A DNA stretch of 43,480 nt from Emticicia agri (GCF_004168285.1 NZ_SEWF01000041.1:1-43480), one strand, 5' to 3'. Shown: positions 16,801 through 24,647, counted from the first letter of the stretch. The notes: a model not told the origin generated them from the sequence alone. Made by a program: numbers and translations.

Positions 16801-19116
16801 GAAAGTATTTTCATTGGCCATAATGCAGGACTGACCGGGAATTATGGCGGTTCTAATGTAATTATCGGTCCGGGCGCAGGGAGTAATTCAAATATAACCT
16901 CCGGCATCAATAACCTTTTTCTTGGCAAGAGTGCAGGGAACTATGAGACCACAAACGTAAGTAACCGACTGAATATCGGTATGACGGGCATAGGGCCTCT
17001 TATCTCAGGCAATTTCAGCACTAACAGAGTAGGGATTAATACCCTTAGCGGCAATCTGACTCATACCTTAACTGTGAACGGATCTATCTATGCCAAGGGT
17101 ATTACGCCTTTGGTGTTAGATAGCACCATCGGGTATTTTCAAAATTCTATTGTAGCAACGATTTCGGGCAGTATGGCCGACTTATTGTTTACACCCGGGC
17201 AAGCCAGTTCAGGATATGTTTTTCAATCAAAGAATAGTGCAGGAACGGCCATCAATGCGATTGCAATTAACAGAGACGGTAATGTAGGCCTGGGAATAGG
17301 GAACGCAGTAAGGAAACTACATATCTATGATGCAAGTAATGCCTCTGCACTCGTGCAATCAGGAGCTATTGCGGCCTATCGTTTGTCAGGCACTACCCAA
17401 GGTTCTATTATCAATGAGGTTAGTAATCTGTACATTACTAATACCGCAGCGACTGGGTTCATACACTTGCAGACTAATTCCGTGAGCCGTCTGGCAATTC
17501 TGGCTGATGGGAAAATAGGTATTAATCAGCCTTCACCGACTTATCAGTTAGATGTGAATGGCACTTTCAGAGTGGCCGGAGCTTCACAGTTTGATGCGAT
17601 TGCCTCATGCCCGATTGCGCCAACTTCTGCTAATCACCTCGTGAATAAGGCGTATGTAGATAGTCTGGCTTTGGTTAAGAGAGGGGATAATGTCTATACT
17701 ATTGCTACATCGAATATCACTCTTTCAGGCTTGCAAACCATCAATGGGTATGCTGTGGGCAATGCTGAACCTGTATTGGTAGCAGGCCAAAATACACCCT
17801 CACAAAATGGGGTGTACATTGCTTCTGTGGGTGCATGGACACGTTCAACGACTGCAGATTCAGACACAGAAATCAGGGGAGCCTATCATTATATTTTGTT
17901 TGGCACTTATGCCAATTATCGTTACATCAATACCAATACCTCCGCCATCACATTGGGTAGTACTTCCATTACTTACGATGTTGATTTTGGCGCAGAAACC
18001 GACCCGGTTTTCTCAGCTTTTGCCACTGCAAACAATCTTGACCCAACACATATTGCAAACTGGAATACAGCTTATAGTTGGGATAATCACGCCACACAGG
18101 GATATGTAGTAGGCACTTCAAGAACCATCACCATTAACGGCACCAGCGGACGTGTTTCTGTTACTGGTGGTGCGCAGGATTTAGGTGGCAACCGTACATG
18201 GACGGTTGACCTGATTGCCTCCGGCGTAACTGCCGGAGATTATACTAAAGTAACGGTAGATACTTACGGACGTGTAACTGCCGGAACTAATCCAACGACT
18301 TTAGCCGGGTATGGCATAACAGATGCCATTACAGCAGTAACAGCCGCAGCAACTTATCAACCACTACTCGACGACGGTACGGGACTTGTAAAGTCAACAG
18401 CAGGGGTAATTACCTACGATAATTCGGTTTACCTGACAGAAACCTTAGCTGATAGTATCTATTTGAGACTTGACGACACAGGCGACTTTATTGACCCTTT
18501 AAATGCGGTATTACTTGAAAGTAACGTAGGAGAAAGAGGTTTTTTCTTGTATGGTATTGAAGATGATAACGCCAAACGACACAAAGAAGCCTTTTTCTTT
18601 GTCAATCCTGATGAGGGCGTTTTAGGTATCCACGCTTACAGACAGGAAGATACCGTTACCAAGACATTCGGACTTGAAATGTACAAAGACGGGTATCTGT
18701 ATCATCTGAAAGATGATTTGACCAAACACCGGATATTGACCACCAGCGACCTGAGTAATTTAACCTGGAATGGTGGACAAATTACCAACGATATTAATAT
18801 GGATTCTTATGTGAATCTGTATTGGGGCAAGGTCTCGACGTTTGATTTTGATGCACGTATCTATGGATATAAGGCACAAACTAATGGCGAAAGAGGATTA
18901 TATGTTCAAACCCATAAATTCAACATGACTGCAAGGGAAGGAATATTCTTAGGCTCAAGTAAACGCCCGGGGGGTACAGGTAACGACGATAAAGCAATAG
19001 TTTTGGATAATGTAATTATCGACCTGCAAGGGGTCAACTTATTAGTAGGTGGATATGCCCGTTTCGCTGTGAGCATTTCAGGGGATTACCATAAATTGAC
19101 TTTAGTAGTAGATTAA
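13864..19116 (+). CDS. tail-tip hub (Tal-like) protein fused to a long YadA-like beta-roll fibre
   Basis: 1750 residues with several regions. Residues 1-500 resemble the gp27/Tal hub that closes the tail tube (KYKINQLPKVTKESERKYIY, ELEYNFKYGQGKGLYKL, NVFDVGDSVNIEDTALGI). Residues about 710-1035 are some 16 repeats of the YadA/Hep-Hag head type, consensus xNIAIGxxA with 14-18 residue spacing (NIAIGRRAM, NIALGDSSV, NVFIGSNAA). Next come fibre segments (LTVNGSIYAKG, YQLDVNGTFRVAG, SANHLVNKAYVDS) and at about 1265-1350 a tail-fibre domain (LVKRGDNVYTIATSN...ANYRYINTN). The C-terminal 200 residues are unfamiliar and may be the receptor-binding tip. Chain trimerisation is expected from the beta-roll. 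In phages hub and fibre are usually separate genes; here they are one chain. Confidence 0.75.
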   Translation: MDQILIYKPDGESEAINSNSQVSVITQAEHKKTLLGEDIITMTVESATVRNFAIGDYIQVFGLPKYKINQLPKVTKESERKYIYELVFEGLQYDMLRVIYRNTDIVNFNNSADFTLIGTIEVFLNVLIHNLNRVFGTDKWALGDFPEETQTKNLLFNNENCLAVLQRLCEEYQYQFACQQTEIQNILHIRQAGTELEYNFKYGQGKGLYKLDRVNVDTKNLVNTLWAYGSSKNLPADYKGYSPRLRISIDEDLPLLDSTSRGLYGIFEGSVVFEDIYPHRTGTVSVINAENRLQFSDASMNFDLNAKEGDNTLYLLAGTTAKVRFQTGNLAGYEFEVSDYNHTTKTFTLLVNQDQKGLQLPSSTEPAFQIEVGDTYVILDIMMPQAYINAAEEELLVKATEYLDNNSVPTVKYTLELDEFYIRDTATNLNVFDVGDSVNIEDTALGINSRIQIIEFTRDILRPYKYSLTIKDVPQVSTLRTIIVQNHYNRDFLKLFGLDDPAKAKNDKKSSAEILNEILPRVKKILKMFDIEIGQPDSEIDIKGKVKITTEDFGIQNPGLGKDIFKVDTGGNTVIGADETFTKIVGGFGLENESNFVGNFSVADITADHTYTLPDYNAVLNDWDYFTNIPDIFPPSPHTHAISDITGLQTALNNKQPLDADLTAIAAFTGTGFPKRTGTNTWAISEDISLNTGAKIYLGGELFIHNYNNFTPSANTFVGINSGNLALNMEENDGIDNGIKNGLNMYGGNTALGYYSMNGLIDGGYSVAIGQSAMRYGESNYSTVAVGTQALMYAKNTDYNTAIGQDAGKFIGGLVGGGTTGTPNYGGPDDSNNTLIGAKAGLYLKGGINTYIGTHAGELNIGSYNIGLGLEVLQNNAGSYNIAIGRRAMLNNTANSNIALGDSSVYTNTSGNGLIGLGVQALYANTTGSRNLAMGVQALYANTTGSDNIAIGNQAAYANIGGSNVFIGSNAAKATTGTSESIFIGHNAGLTGNYGGSNVIIGPGAGSNSNITSGINNLFLGKSAGNYETTNVSNRLNIGMTGIGPLISGNFSTNRVGINTLSGNLTHTLTVNGSIYAKGITPLVLDSTIGYFQNSIVATISGSMADLLFTPGQASSGYVFQSKNSAGTAINAIAINRDGNVGLGIGNAVRKLHIYDASNASALVQSGAIAAYRLSGTTQGSIINEVSNLYITNTAATGFIHLQTNSVSRLAILADGKIGINQPSPTYQLDVNGTFRVAGASQFDAIASCPIAPTSANHLVNKAYVDSLALVKRGDNVYTIATSNITLSGLQTINGYAVGNAEPVLVAGQNTPSQNGVYIASVGAWTRSTTADSDTEIRGAYHYILFGTYANYRYINTNTSAITLGSTSITYDVDFGAETDPVFSAFATANNLDPTHIANWNTAYSWDNHATQGYVVGTSRTITINGTSGRVSVTGGAQDLGGNRTWTVDLIASGVTAGDYTKVTVDTYGRVTAGTNPTTLAGYGITDAITAVTAAATYQPLLDDGTGLVKSTAGVITYDNSVYLTETLADSIYLRLDDTGDFIDPLNAVLLESNVGERGFFLYGIEDDNAKRHKEAFFFVNPDEGVLGIHAYRQEDTVTKTFGLEMYKDGYLYHLKDDLTKHRILTTSDLSNLTWNGGQITNDINMDSYVNLYWGKVSTFDFDARIYGYKAQTNGERGLYVQTHKFNMTAREGIFLGSSKRPGGTGNDDKAIVLDNVIIDLQGVNLLVGGYARFAVSISGDYHKLTLVVD

Positions 19117-19143
19117 AATTGTAAAACCAAAAATAAAAACAAT

Positions 19144-19545
19144 ATGACAAATCTTGAAGCATTGGTAGTGAGCAATAATCTTGATATTCTGGCAGAAATG
19201 CTCGGCGTATCCTTGTCTTACAGTCTTGAGTTGGTTGATGAAAGTAAAAAGGCTGACTATATCAGAGAAAAACGTAATGCCATTACAGAGGTGATGAATA
19301 AAAAAGTAAAGTCTATCCAGGAATCAGAGAGCTCTGACAAGGACGATAAGATTTCAAAAGAACAGCAAGAAGCAAATGTCCTTTGGGATAGCTTCAAAAA
19401 CCAAAAGTTTGAAGGCGAGTTCTCAAAACTTGACCTGAATAGATTTCCTACTGACAGCAAATACATTGATGCCAAAAAGGACGAACAAGGCAATAGTGTT
19501 TTCAGGTCTTCTCTTACCTATTTCAGAAAAATTAATTTAATTTAA
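19144..19545 (+). CDS. small hypothetical protein of the tail module
   Basis: A 133-residue charged protein with no recognisable family. The first 30 residues form an apolar helix pair (NLEALVVSNNLDILAEMLGV). Residues 40-80 are lysine/glutamate-rich and probably coiled or unstructured, and the C-terminus contains DLNRFPTDSKYIDAKKDEQG. It sits 27 bp after the fibre gene and 2 bp before the glycosidase-like gene, so it is tightly co-transcribed with both. By position it could be a fibre-assembly chaperone or an adaptor; that is inference from gene order alone. Confidence 0.6.
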   Translation: MTNLEALVVSNNLDILAEMLGVSLSYSLELVDESKKADYIREKRNAITEVMNKKVKSIQESESSDKDDKISKEQQEANVLWDSFKNQKFEGEFSKLDLNRFPTDSKYIDAKKDEQGNSVFRSSLTYFRKINLI

Positions 19546-19547
19546 TT

Positions 19548-22037
19548 ATGCCTTATTCAAAACCCTTTTTCATGAATTTTATCCTCTCTGACGGAGAAGG
19601 AAATTATGTGGGTCTGTATCGGGTGAAAAGCAAAGATGATACAAATGGCACCTATGATACCAGATACTATTATCTCAGAACAGATGCCAGCGGTACGCAT
19701 ATTAATGTCGGCACAAACCCCGTCAGCCGTGGAAATGCCGTGAACGGGTATTTTGATGACTTGGAAACGGCAATAGATGAACTAAACTGGCCTGACGGGT
19801 ATGGGGGTGGCGATATTGATACTTTTGCCACCAGAAAGTTTATAACCTACTACCAGCAGCACGTAGTTGATACAGGAATTGAAAATACTAAAACCCGTTA
19901 TTCACAGGTATATGATTACGGCATCAGAGACTATCTGATTAAGGTAGAAATGGGGCTGATATTTCCTACCTATGCTGAGTTAGTGGCCAATGATAATTCT
20001 TCATGGGCAGACATCGATGAATTGGTAGACCATGTAATGGGTATTGCCGATGATACAACTGTATCTTTTAGAATCTGTACTGATTTGGATGATGCTATTT
20101 TTTATGGTGAAAATGGGTATTATGATTTGTGGACGCACCAGATGCAGGACGAGATGAACTACCCTTCCCGTATTCAGTATGGTAGTGGCCATGTGTCGTT
20201 ATCTTATGAAGCAGGTTTGGATAAGTGCAAGGAATTTGTAGGCAAACTGATAGCCCGTTATTGGGACAGAACAGACGGACGGGTTTTATGGGCAGCTGAC
20301 GGGATGACCGGACAGAATGAAGCGGCCTATAATTACGAAAATCAGCCTTATATCTATGAACAAGGACCGGGGGTGGTTTCGACAGAAGCAGGCTCAGGCA
20401 ATACTAACCTGATAGGCGCAGGCACTACTTTTCTGACTACATTCAATGAAAATAACCCTATTGTTATCAACGGCGAACGATTGATAGTTACTACTATTGG
20501 GTCAGATACCGAAATGGCCACAACTGCCAGTGTAGGAACTTTCACGAATCAGCCTTACAAATATTCGGGAAATACAAAAGTATTGCACCCGACTATTTAT
20601 GACTACTCGCCGCCAAGTATTGCTGCTTTCCGTGCTTTCATGGAAAATGAATATGAGACGATTGAGGAATTAAACGCCTCATGGGGTGAATCAAATGCCT
20701 CTTTTGCGGTGATTCAGCCGCCTAAATCAGGCGTCACTACTCCAAATCCTCAAACACCACCTGAACTGTTGTGTGCTGTTTTTGCCACTAATAAGGGTAA
20801 AGACTGGTGGCGATTCAATAACAGACAGCTAAAGAACTATCTATCTGACGTGCGTCAGATTATACTGGATAATTCGGAGAGCAAAGTAAAATTTGTGCTG
20901 GAATTCGGGTCTGTTACGGATATTTATTCACCGCTTCGACAGTCGCTGTTGGTGAATGAAATGGGAGGATTGGGAGGATATAGTGATATGCTGAAAGCTC
21001 AGTTAGGTATTATGAACTCGCACCCTGATTTGGCTATTACGGTAGATGTGTTCCGCTCGGTGTATGGAGGTAAGTTTGGTACAGAACTAAGCGACGACGA
21101 TGCAGCAACACAATATGGTGCAGCCAATGCCGAACAGGTAAAAGACAAACTGTTACAAATGGCATATGGCGCCATTCAGAATGGCGCTACGCATATGATG
21201 GTAATACCTAACCATAATGAGTATTACCCTACCATGTTGCAAGTAATAACGGCAATAAAGCAGTATATGGATACTTATACGAATCCGGTGCCTAATCCGG
21301 GCATTGAGTTAGAATATTCTGTAGGACAGCAATTAGAAAATCCGAATTTTCTGCTGAATGCCTGGAAAGCCGCAGGCGGGAGCAATACTACCCGAATCAA
21401 GATGATTCAGAGTTCTGATTTTGGGTTTGGGGAGAATACAAGCGGTTGTGCGTATCCGATAAGTATTTACGGGGCATTGCATACGTTCTGTCTGCATTCA
21501 CCTGCTATCAAATCTTTTGGCTATACTGATGCTGTGGCGGCAGGGAATCAGGCAGTTTTGAATAATTATAATCAGAATTATTTCAGATTCCTCTCGCCAA
21601 CTCATACAATCACTTACCCCAGTACAGGAGATTTAGCCAAGTCTAACTGGCGGATTGTGGGTAATTCGGGTACTGTGTATGTAAGTAACGTACAAAAGGC
21701 GGGTTATCGGCGTGTAGCTCCAGACCCTTTTACGGGGTATCAACCGAAAGAAAACAATAATCACCCTGATAGGCGGTATCCAGGCGTAGAAGGGGAAGAC
21801 TCTGTTTTTTATCTGCCTAAATCTGACGGGCCTTATACGATTTATATGACCAATACAGGTACGGTTAGTTTGCAGTTCCTGATAGATATATTAGACCCGG
21901 GCAATGGACAAAACTCAATCAATCTGAAAGACCAGATTATATCTGCCGCAGATGGCGAACAGTCTTATGTGTTAGATGTGTCTAACATTCCTAATACTAC
22001 GATTCCGCAGGTGAAATTGAATTGTAATAGAAATTGA
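19548..22037 (+). CDS. glycosidase-like TIM-barrel protein of the tail module (clan GH-A, GH42-like)
   Basis: 829 residues, no signal peptide. The middle part resembles a clan GH-A (beta/alpha)8 barrel of the GH42 type. Signs are TGQNEAAY near residue 255 (an NE pair where the acid/base sits), FRAFMENEYETIEELNASWG near 365-380 (cf. the YGTIEALNEAWG segment of GH42 enzymes), DWWRFNNRQLKNYL, and VLEFGS near 450 with a candidate nucleophile Glu. A small all-beta domain at about 275-345 (TNLIGAGTTFLTTFN...) interrupts the barrel. The N-terminal 100 residues and C-terminal 150 residues (beta-rich, GPYTIYMTNTGTVSLQFLI) are unfamiliar. In a tail context the likely role is cutting surface polysaccharide as a depolymerase; the protein may instead be a binding module with a decayed active site. 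The assignment is from motif memory. Confidence 0.55.
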   Translation: MPYSKPFFMNFILSDGEGNYVGLYRVKSKDDTNGTYDTRYYYLRTDASGTHINVGTNPVSRGNAVNGYFDDLETAIDELNWPDGYGGGDIDTFATRKFITYYQQHVVDTGIENTKTRYSQVYDYGIRDYLIKVEMGLIFPTYAELVANDNSSWADIDELVDHVMGIADDTTVSFRICTDLDDAIFYGENGYYDLWTHQMQDEMNYPSRIQYGSGHVSLSYEAGLDKCKEFVGKLIARYWDRTDGRVLWAADGMTGQNEAAYNYENQPYIYEQGPGVVSTEAGSGNTNLIGAGTTFLTTFNENNPIVINGERLIVTTIGSDTEMATTASVGTFTNQPYKYSGNTKVLHPTIYDYSPPSIAAFRAFMENEYETIEELNASWGESNASFAVIQPPKSGVTTPNPQTPPELLCAVFATNKGKDWWRFNNRQLKNYLSDVRQIILDNSESKVKFVLEFGSVTDIYSPLRQSLLVNEMGGLGGYSDMLKAQLGIMNSHPDLAITVDVFRSVYGGKFGTELSDDDAATQYGAANAEQVKDKLLQMAYGAIQNGATHMMVIPNHNEYYPTMLQVITAIKQYMDTYTNPVPNPGIELEYSVGQQLENPNFLLNAWKAAGGSNTTRIKMIQSSDFGFGENTSGCAYPISIYGALHTFCLHSPAIKSFGYTDAVAAGNQAVLNNYNQNYFRFLSPTHTITYPSTGDLAKSNWRIVGNSGTVYVSNVQKAGYRRVAPDPFTGYQPKENNNHPDRRYPGVEGEDSVFYLPKSDGPYTIYMTNTGTVSLQFLIDILDPGNGQNSINLKDQIISAADGEQSYVLDVSNIPNTTIPQVKLNCNRN

Positions 22038-22134
22038 TTTTTCCGACGCAATGTAATCGTCAATGTGTTCGGACTGGCAGATTTGCCACACGGTTTTGCA
22101 ATGACTAAAAAATAATTCATAAAGAAAGAATGCC

Positions 22135-22665
22135 ATGTTATTTTTAACAGCCGGACACCATAAAAAAGATGCCGGTGCTACTTACAATGGGCGAAAGGAA
22201 GCTGATGAAACCGTCCGGCTTCGGAATGCTATCGCCAGACTATTGACCGATAAAGGATTGAAAGTTTGGACAGACGCTGATGACTGGGATTTAAACCGGA
22301 CTATCAACGAAATTACCAAACGCTCGAAACCTGATGATATCATCTGCGATTTACACTTCAATGCCGGAGCAGCTACCGCCAGCGGGTGCGAGGTTTTTGT
22401 AGCTGATAATGCCAATGCTGCCGAACTGAATCTGGCAACTGAATTGGTAAACACTATTGCCTCAACCCTGCTAATCAGAAACAGGGGAGTGAAAAAAGAG
22501 CATGACAGTCAGCATAAACGCCTGGGAATGATGCGCCCTGCCGGACGAAATGTGCTGATAGAAATCTGCTTTCTCTCAAACAACTATGATAGGCAGCAGT
22601 ATGATACTTTCTTTGGCCTGTTGGCAGAGGGAATTGCCCGAGTGTTAGCTCAAAAAATAGAGTAA
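22135..22665 (+). CDS. N-acetylmuramoyl-L-alanine amidase (Amidase_3) endolysin
   Basis: A 176-residue zinc amidase that cuts the bond between muramic acid and the peptide stem of peptidoglycan. Zinc ligands are visible as His8 (TAGHHKKDAGA), Glu22 (NGRKEADE) and His74 (CDLHFNAG), with the catalytic Glu143 in NVLIEICFLSN. The domain is minimal with no signal peptide, no cell-wall binding repeat and no membrane anchor, so it would stay in the cytoplasm until a holin releases it. The holin-like gene follows after 29 bp. The start ATG at 22135 leaves a 97-bp gap after the glycosidase-like gene, the largest within the operon. Confidence 0.9.
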   Translation: MLFLTAGHHKKDAGATYNGRKEADETVRLRNAIARLLTDKGLKVWTDADDWDLNRTINEITKRSKPDDIICDLHFNAGAATASGCEVFVADNANAAELNLATELVNTIASTLLIRNRGVKKEHDSQHKRLGMMRPAGRNVLIEICFLSNNYDRQQYDTFFGLLAEGIARVLAQKIE

Positions 22666-22694
22666 AATTTCCACACAATAAAAGCGGTATCCGC

Positions 22695-23222
22695 ATGAAA
22701 ACAATGATGTTCAATTTTAAACAGCAAATCATGAATCATCCCTATATGATTTCATTTTTTGCCTTATTAGCCACTTTACTGAAGTTTGTGATAGAGTCGT
22801 GGCAGGTTGATGGTATATTATTTATCTTCCTGTTTTTGCTCATCGCCATTGATACCTATACAGGTGTACGTTTAGCCAAACAAAAGAATCAGTACAATTA
22901 TAAAGTACTGAAAGAAAAAGCTACCCGAAAGGTATTGGGCTATGTTATTTTTCTGATAGCTCTCTGGACATTTACGATGATGCTCTTCCTGATGAATATC
23001 AAAGACGGGGTGCCATTCATCAACAGTTATTATCTGAATATACCCATGATGACCACCATGCTTTTTTTTGCAGGAATCGAATTCCTGTCTATCAAAACCA
23101 ATGTTACACTCATATTTGGTATCCATACGCCTCATGCTGTAATAGATAAAGTAGAAAATTTCATCAATACAGGTGGCGCAGATGCCAAAAAATTAATAGA
23201 CACTAATTCTGAAACTACATGA
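22695..23222 (+). CDS. phage holin (holin_4-type), lysis module
   Basis: A 175-residue membrane protein with about four hydrophobic segments (near residues 16-35, 42-56, 80-102 and 110-130) and a charged C-terminal tail. The pattern ILFIFLFLLIAIDTYTGVRLAKQKN, with Asp-Thr-Tyr-Thr-Gly followed by a basic loop, is characteristic of the phage_holin_4/toxin-secretion holin family. It would form the pore that frees the amidase. The start at 22695 has other ATGs close by at 22704 and 22707, so the N-terminus is uncertain by a few residues. The 3' end overlaps the next gene by 4 bp (ATGA), which indicates translational coupling. Confidence 0.82.
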   Translation: MKTMMFNFKQQIMNHPYMISFFALLATLLKFVIESWQVDGILFIFLFLLIAIDTYTGVRLAKQKNQYNYKVLKEKATRKVLGYVIFLIALWTFTMMLFLMNIKDGVPFINSYYLNIPMMTTMLFFAGIEFLSIKTNVTLIFGIHTPHAVIDKVENFINTGGADAKKLIDTNSETT

Positions 23223-23602
23223 ACCGATTAAGCCTTATTCTGACAGGCCTTGCCCTGGCAGGCGGCATTGCCGCAACTATCTGGGTGCAGACTACATTCA
23301 GTAAATTAAAAGAGCGCAAGATACTGGTGCAGGAAAACAAACTGTTGAAAGCCGAAAGAAAAACCTTGCAGGATTCGCTACAATTGCATAAAACATGGTT
23401 GGCCAAAAGTCTGATAGATACCAAGAATGCCACCGAATTATATGCCCTCACCCAGGGTATGGCAACCTCTTTTCAGTCGGTTATTGTAGTAATGCGAGAC
23501 AGCGTCATTCAGATAAATAAAGACAGAGCTACGCTCGAAGCGAAGGTATTAGAACTCCGGAAAGACCTCGAACGAGCCAGAAAGAAACGGAAGTTTTTGT
23601 AG
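23219..23602 (+). CDS. inner-membrane spanin-like (Rz-like) protein
   Basis: 127 residues: one N-terminal membrane anchor (LSLILTGLALAGGIAATIWV) followed by a long charged helix with heptad character (ERKILVQENKLLKAERKTLQ, then RATLEAKVLELRKDLERARK). That is the topology of the i-spanin Rz, which spans the periplasm to fuse the inner and outer membranes in the last step of lysis. Position after amidase and holin supports this. I checked the other forward frames inside the gene for an embedded or overlapping lipoprotein (Rz1/o-spanin) and found none with a lipobox. It is the last gene of the module; the terminator is 87 bp downstream. Confidence 0.7.
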   Translation: MNRLSLILTGLALAGGIAATIWVQTTFSKLKERKILVQENKLLKAERKTLQDSLQLHKTWLAKSLIDTKNATELYALTQGMATSFQSVIVVMRDSVIQINKDRATLEAKVLELRKDLERARKKRKFL

Positions 23603-23688
23603 AATAGCCTCACAGGCAACCTTTTAAGGATATTTACCGTAAATAGACTGAGTAGGTACATTCTACATTTTACTTTTTGGGTTTAGCT

Positions 23689-23721
23689 AAAGAACTAATC
23701 TATTGGGTTAGTTCTTTTTTT
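23689..23721 (+). terminator. intrinsic terminator of the tail/lysis module
   Basis: A perfect 10-bp stem, AAAGAACTAA (23689-23698) with TTAGTTCTTT (23708-23717), a 9-nt loop and a T-run continuing to 23721. It lies between the last module gene and a gene of the opposite strand that ends at 23736, so it could also work in reverse (A-run on the other side). Confidence 0.85.
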
Positions 23722-23735
23722 ATCCCTTAAACCCT

Positions 23736-24137
23736 TCAGCTAATGGCTCTTTTAATGATAGAACACTTTTCAAACAGTTCAAGGTGTTCAAAAGCTCTCA
23801 ATAAAATATAGGCATTGCGTGTATTCATTTCATTCAGTCTGCGGATATTGTAAGCCAGTTCGTCTTCCGGTAAATTGTTCCACCAGTCAATACATTTTTC
23901 CCAGCGTTTGTTAGAAATATGTACTTCAACCGGAGGTAAATAAAAATTATCTACCGACGATGCTTTTACGGCTGTAGCAATACAGGTACAAACAAAAACC
24001 AGAATCGAAATTTGTAGCGATACAACAAAGAATCTGCCTTCAAAAGTAAAATAGGCACAAATAGTGCAAAGTGCACAGATAAGATAGGATAAGAGAATCG
24101 CATTCGACGCTCTTTTTTCAGAAAGCGCAATTTTCAT
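23736..24137 (-). CDS. hypothetical two-helix membrane protein
   Basis: 133 residues from the ATG at 24137; an in-frame start at 24182 would add 15 unconvincing residues. Two membrane segments (AILLSYLICALCTICAYF and FVVSLQISILVFVCTCIATA) are followed by a soluble tail with tryptophans (NKRWEKCIDWWNNLPEDELAYN) and a helical end. I do not recognise the family. It faces the tail module convergently and shares its terminator region. An effect on lysis or envelope state is conceivable only from proximity. Confidence 0.6.
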   Translation of the reverse strand: MKIALSEKRASNAILLSYLICALCTICAYFTFEGRFFVVSLQISILVFVCTCIATAVKASSVDNFYLPPVEVHISNKRWEKCIDWWNNLPEDELAYNIRRLNEMNTRNAYILLRAFEHLELFEKCSIIKRAIS

Positions 24138-24302
24138 GATTGTAGAATTATTTACTATATAATTACTAAAAAATCGTACCAAGCAAACTCTTGGTCAATT
24201 ATTGTAGCAGATATTACCCAGTTATACAGCTTTTGTTGATATTGCAAAAGTTTACTACTTATATGGCCTTCACTGTAATTGTATATACGAAGAAAGGCCC
24301 TT

Positions 24303-24443
24303 TCATTTCAGTTTCAGCAGCATACTCTCGGTACCATTGTGTTTTACCTCAAAAGTAGCATTAAAAACCATCAGTTTTATGTCACCGTCGGGTGTTACCG
24401 CCGTAATCACCTCTTTGCCATCTTCAAACGTGATAACAACCAT
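24303..24443 (-). pseudogene. remnant of a small gene (frame interrupted at its 5' side)
   Basis: A coherent protein-like frame reads EMVVITFEDGKEVITAVTPD followed by GDIKLMVFNATFEVKHNG and TESMLLKLK before a TGA. It continues upstream as EPHTGNKKDANGK, but a TAA stops it at about 24500 with no ATG before that segment. Only an internal ATG (24443) could start it, giving 46 residues. The alternation of strands and charged turns looks like real coding sequence that lost its beginning. The 24138-24771 gap otherwise holds the tandem dyads, a terminator and a repeat, listed separately. Confidence 0.35.
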
Positions 24444-24567
24444 CTCTTTGCCATTCGCATCTTTTTTATTGCCAGTGTGGGGTTCATTGTCTTACTGATT
24501 TTGTGTGAATGAATAATGTATATAACAAATGGCGATTTGTTTTGTTTGAGTAGATTTGGGATTTACC

Positions 24568-24615
24568 TATACAGTTTTGTATATATACGAAATTGTATAG
24601 GTACAGAACTGTATA
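24568..24615. promoter_or_regulatory. three head-to-tail 16-bp dyads (tandem operator or iteron-like array)
   Basis: Three contiguous 16-bp units without spacers: TATACAGTTTTGTATA (24568-24583), TATACGAAATTGTATA (24584-24599) and GGTACAGAACTGTATA (24600-24615). Each is itself a dyad of the form TAC-N6-GTA. Units 1 and 2 together also form a 38-bp near-palindrome (24565-24602) with perfect outer 9-bp arms ACCTATACA and TGTATAGGT. This is a typical layout for cooperative repressor binding. It lies in a gap between the 5' end of the gene at 24137 and the 3' end of the VWA gene, about 430 bp upstream of the former. Confidence 0.6.
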
Positions 24616-24647
24616 TCTAATAAAAGCCTATAATTAACAGTTAACAC

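Noticed and set aside
13193-23602. Extracellular contractile injection system (eCIS/T6SS-like)
   Set aside because: No sheath, tube, spike (VgrG/PAAR), baseplate wedge or AAA+ ATPase gene is present; the lysis genes instead indicate phage-tail ancestry.
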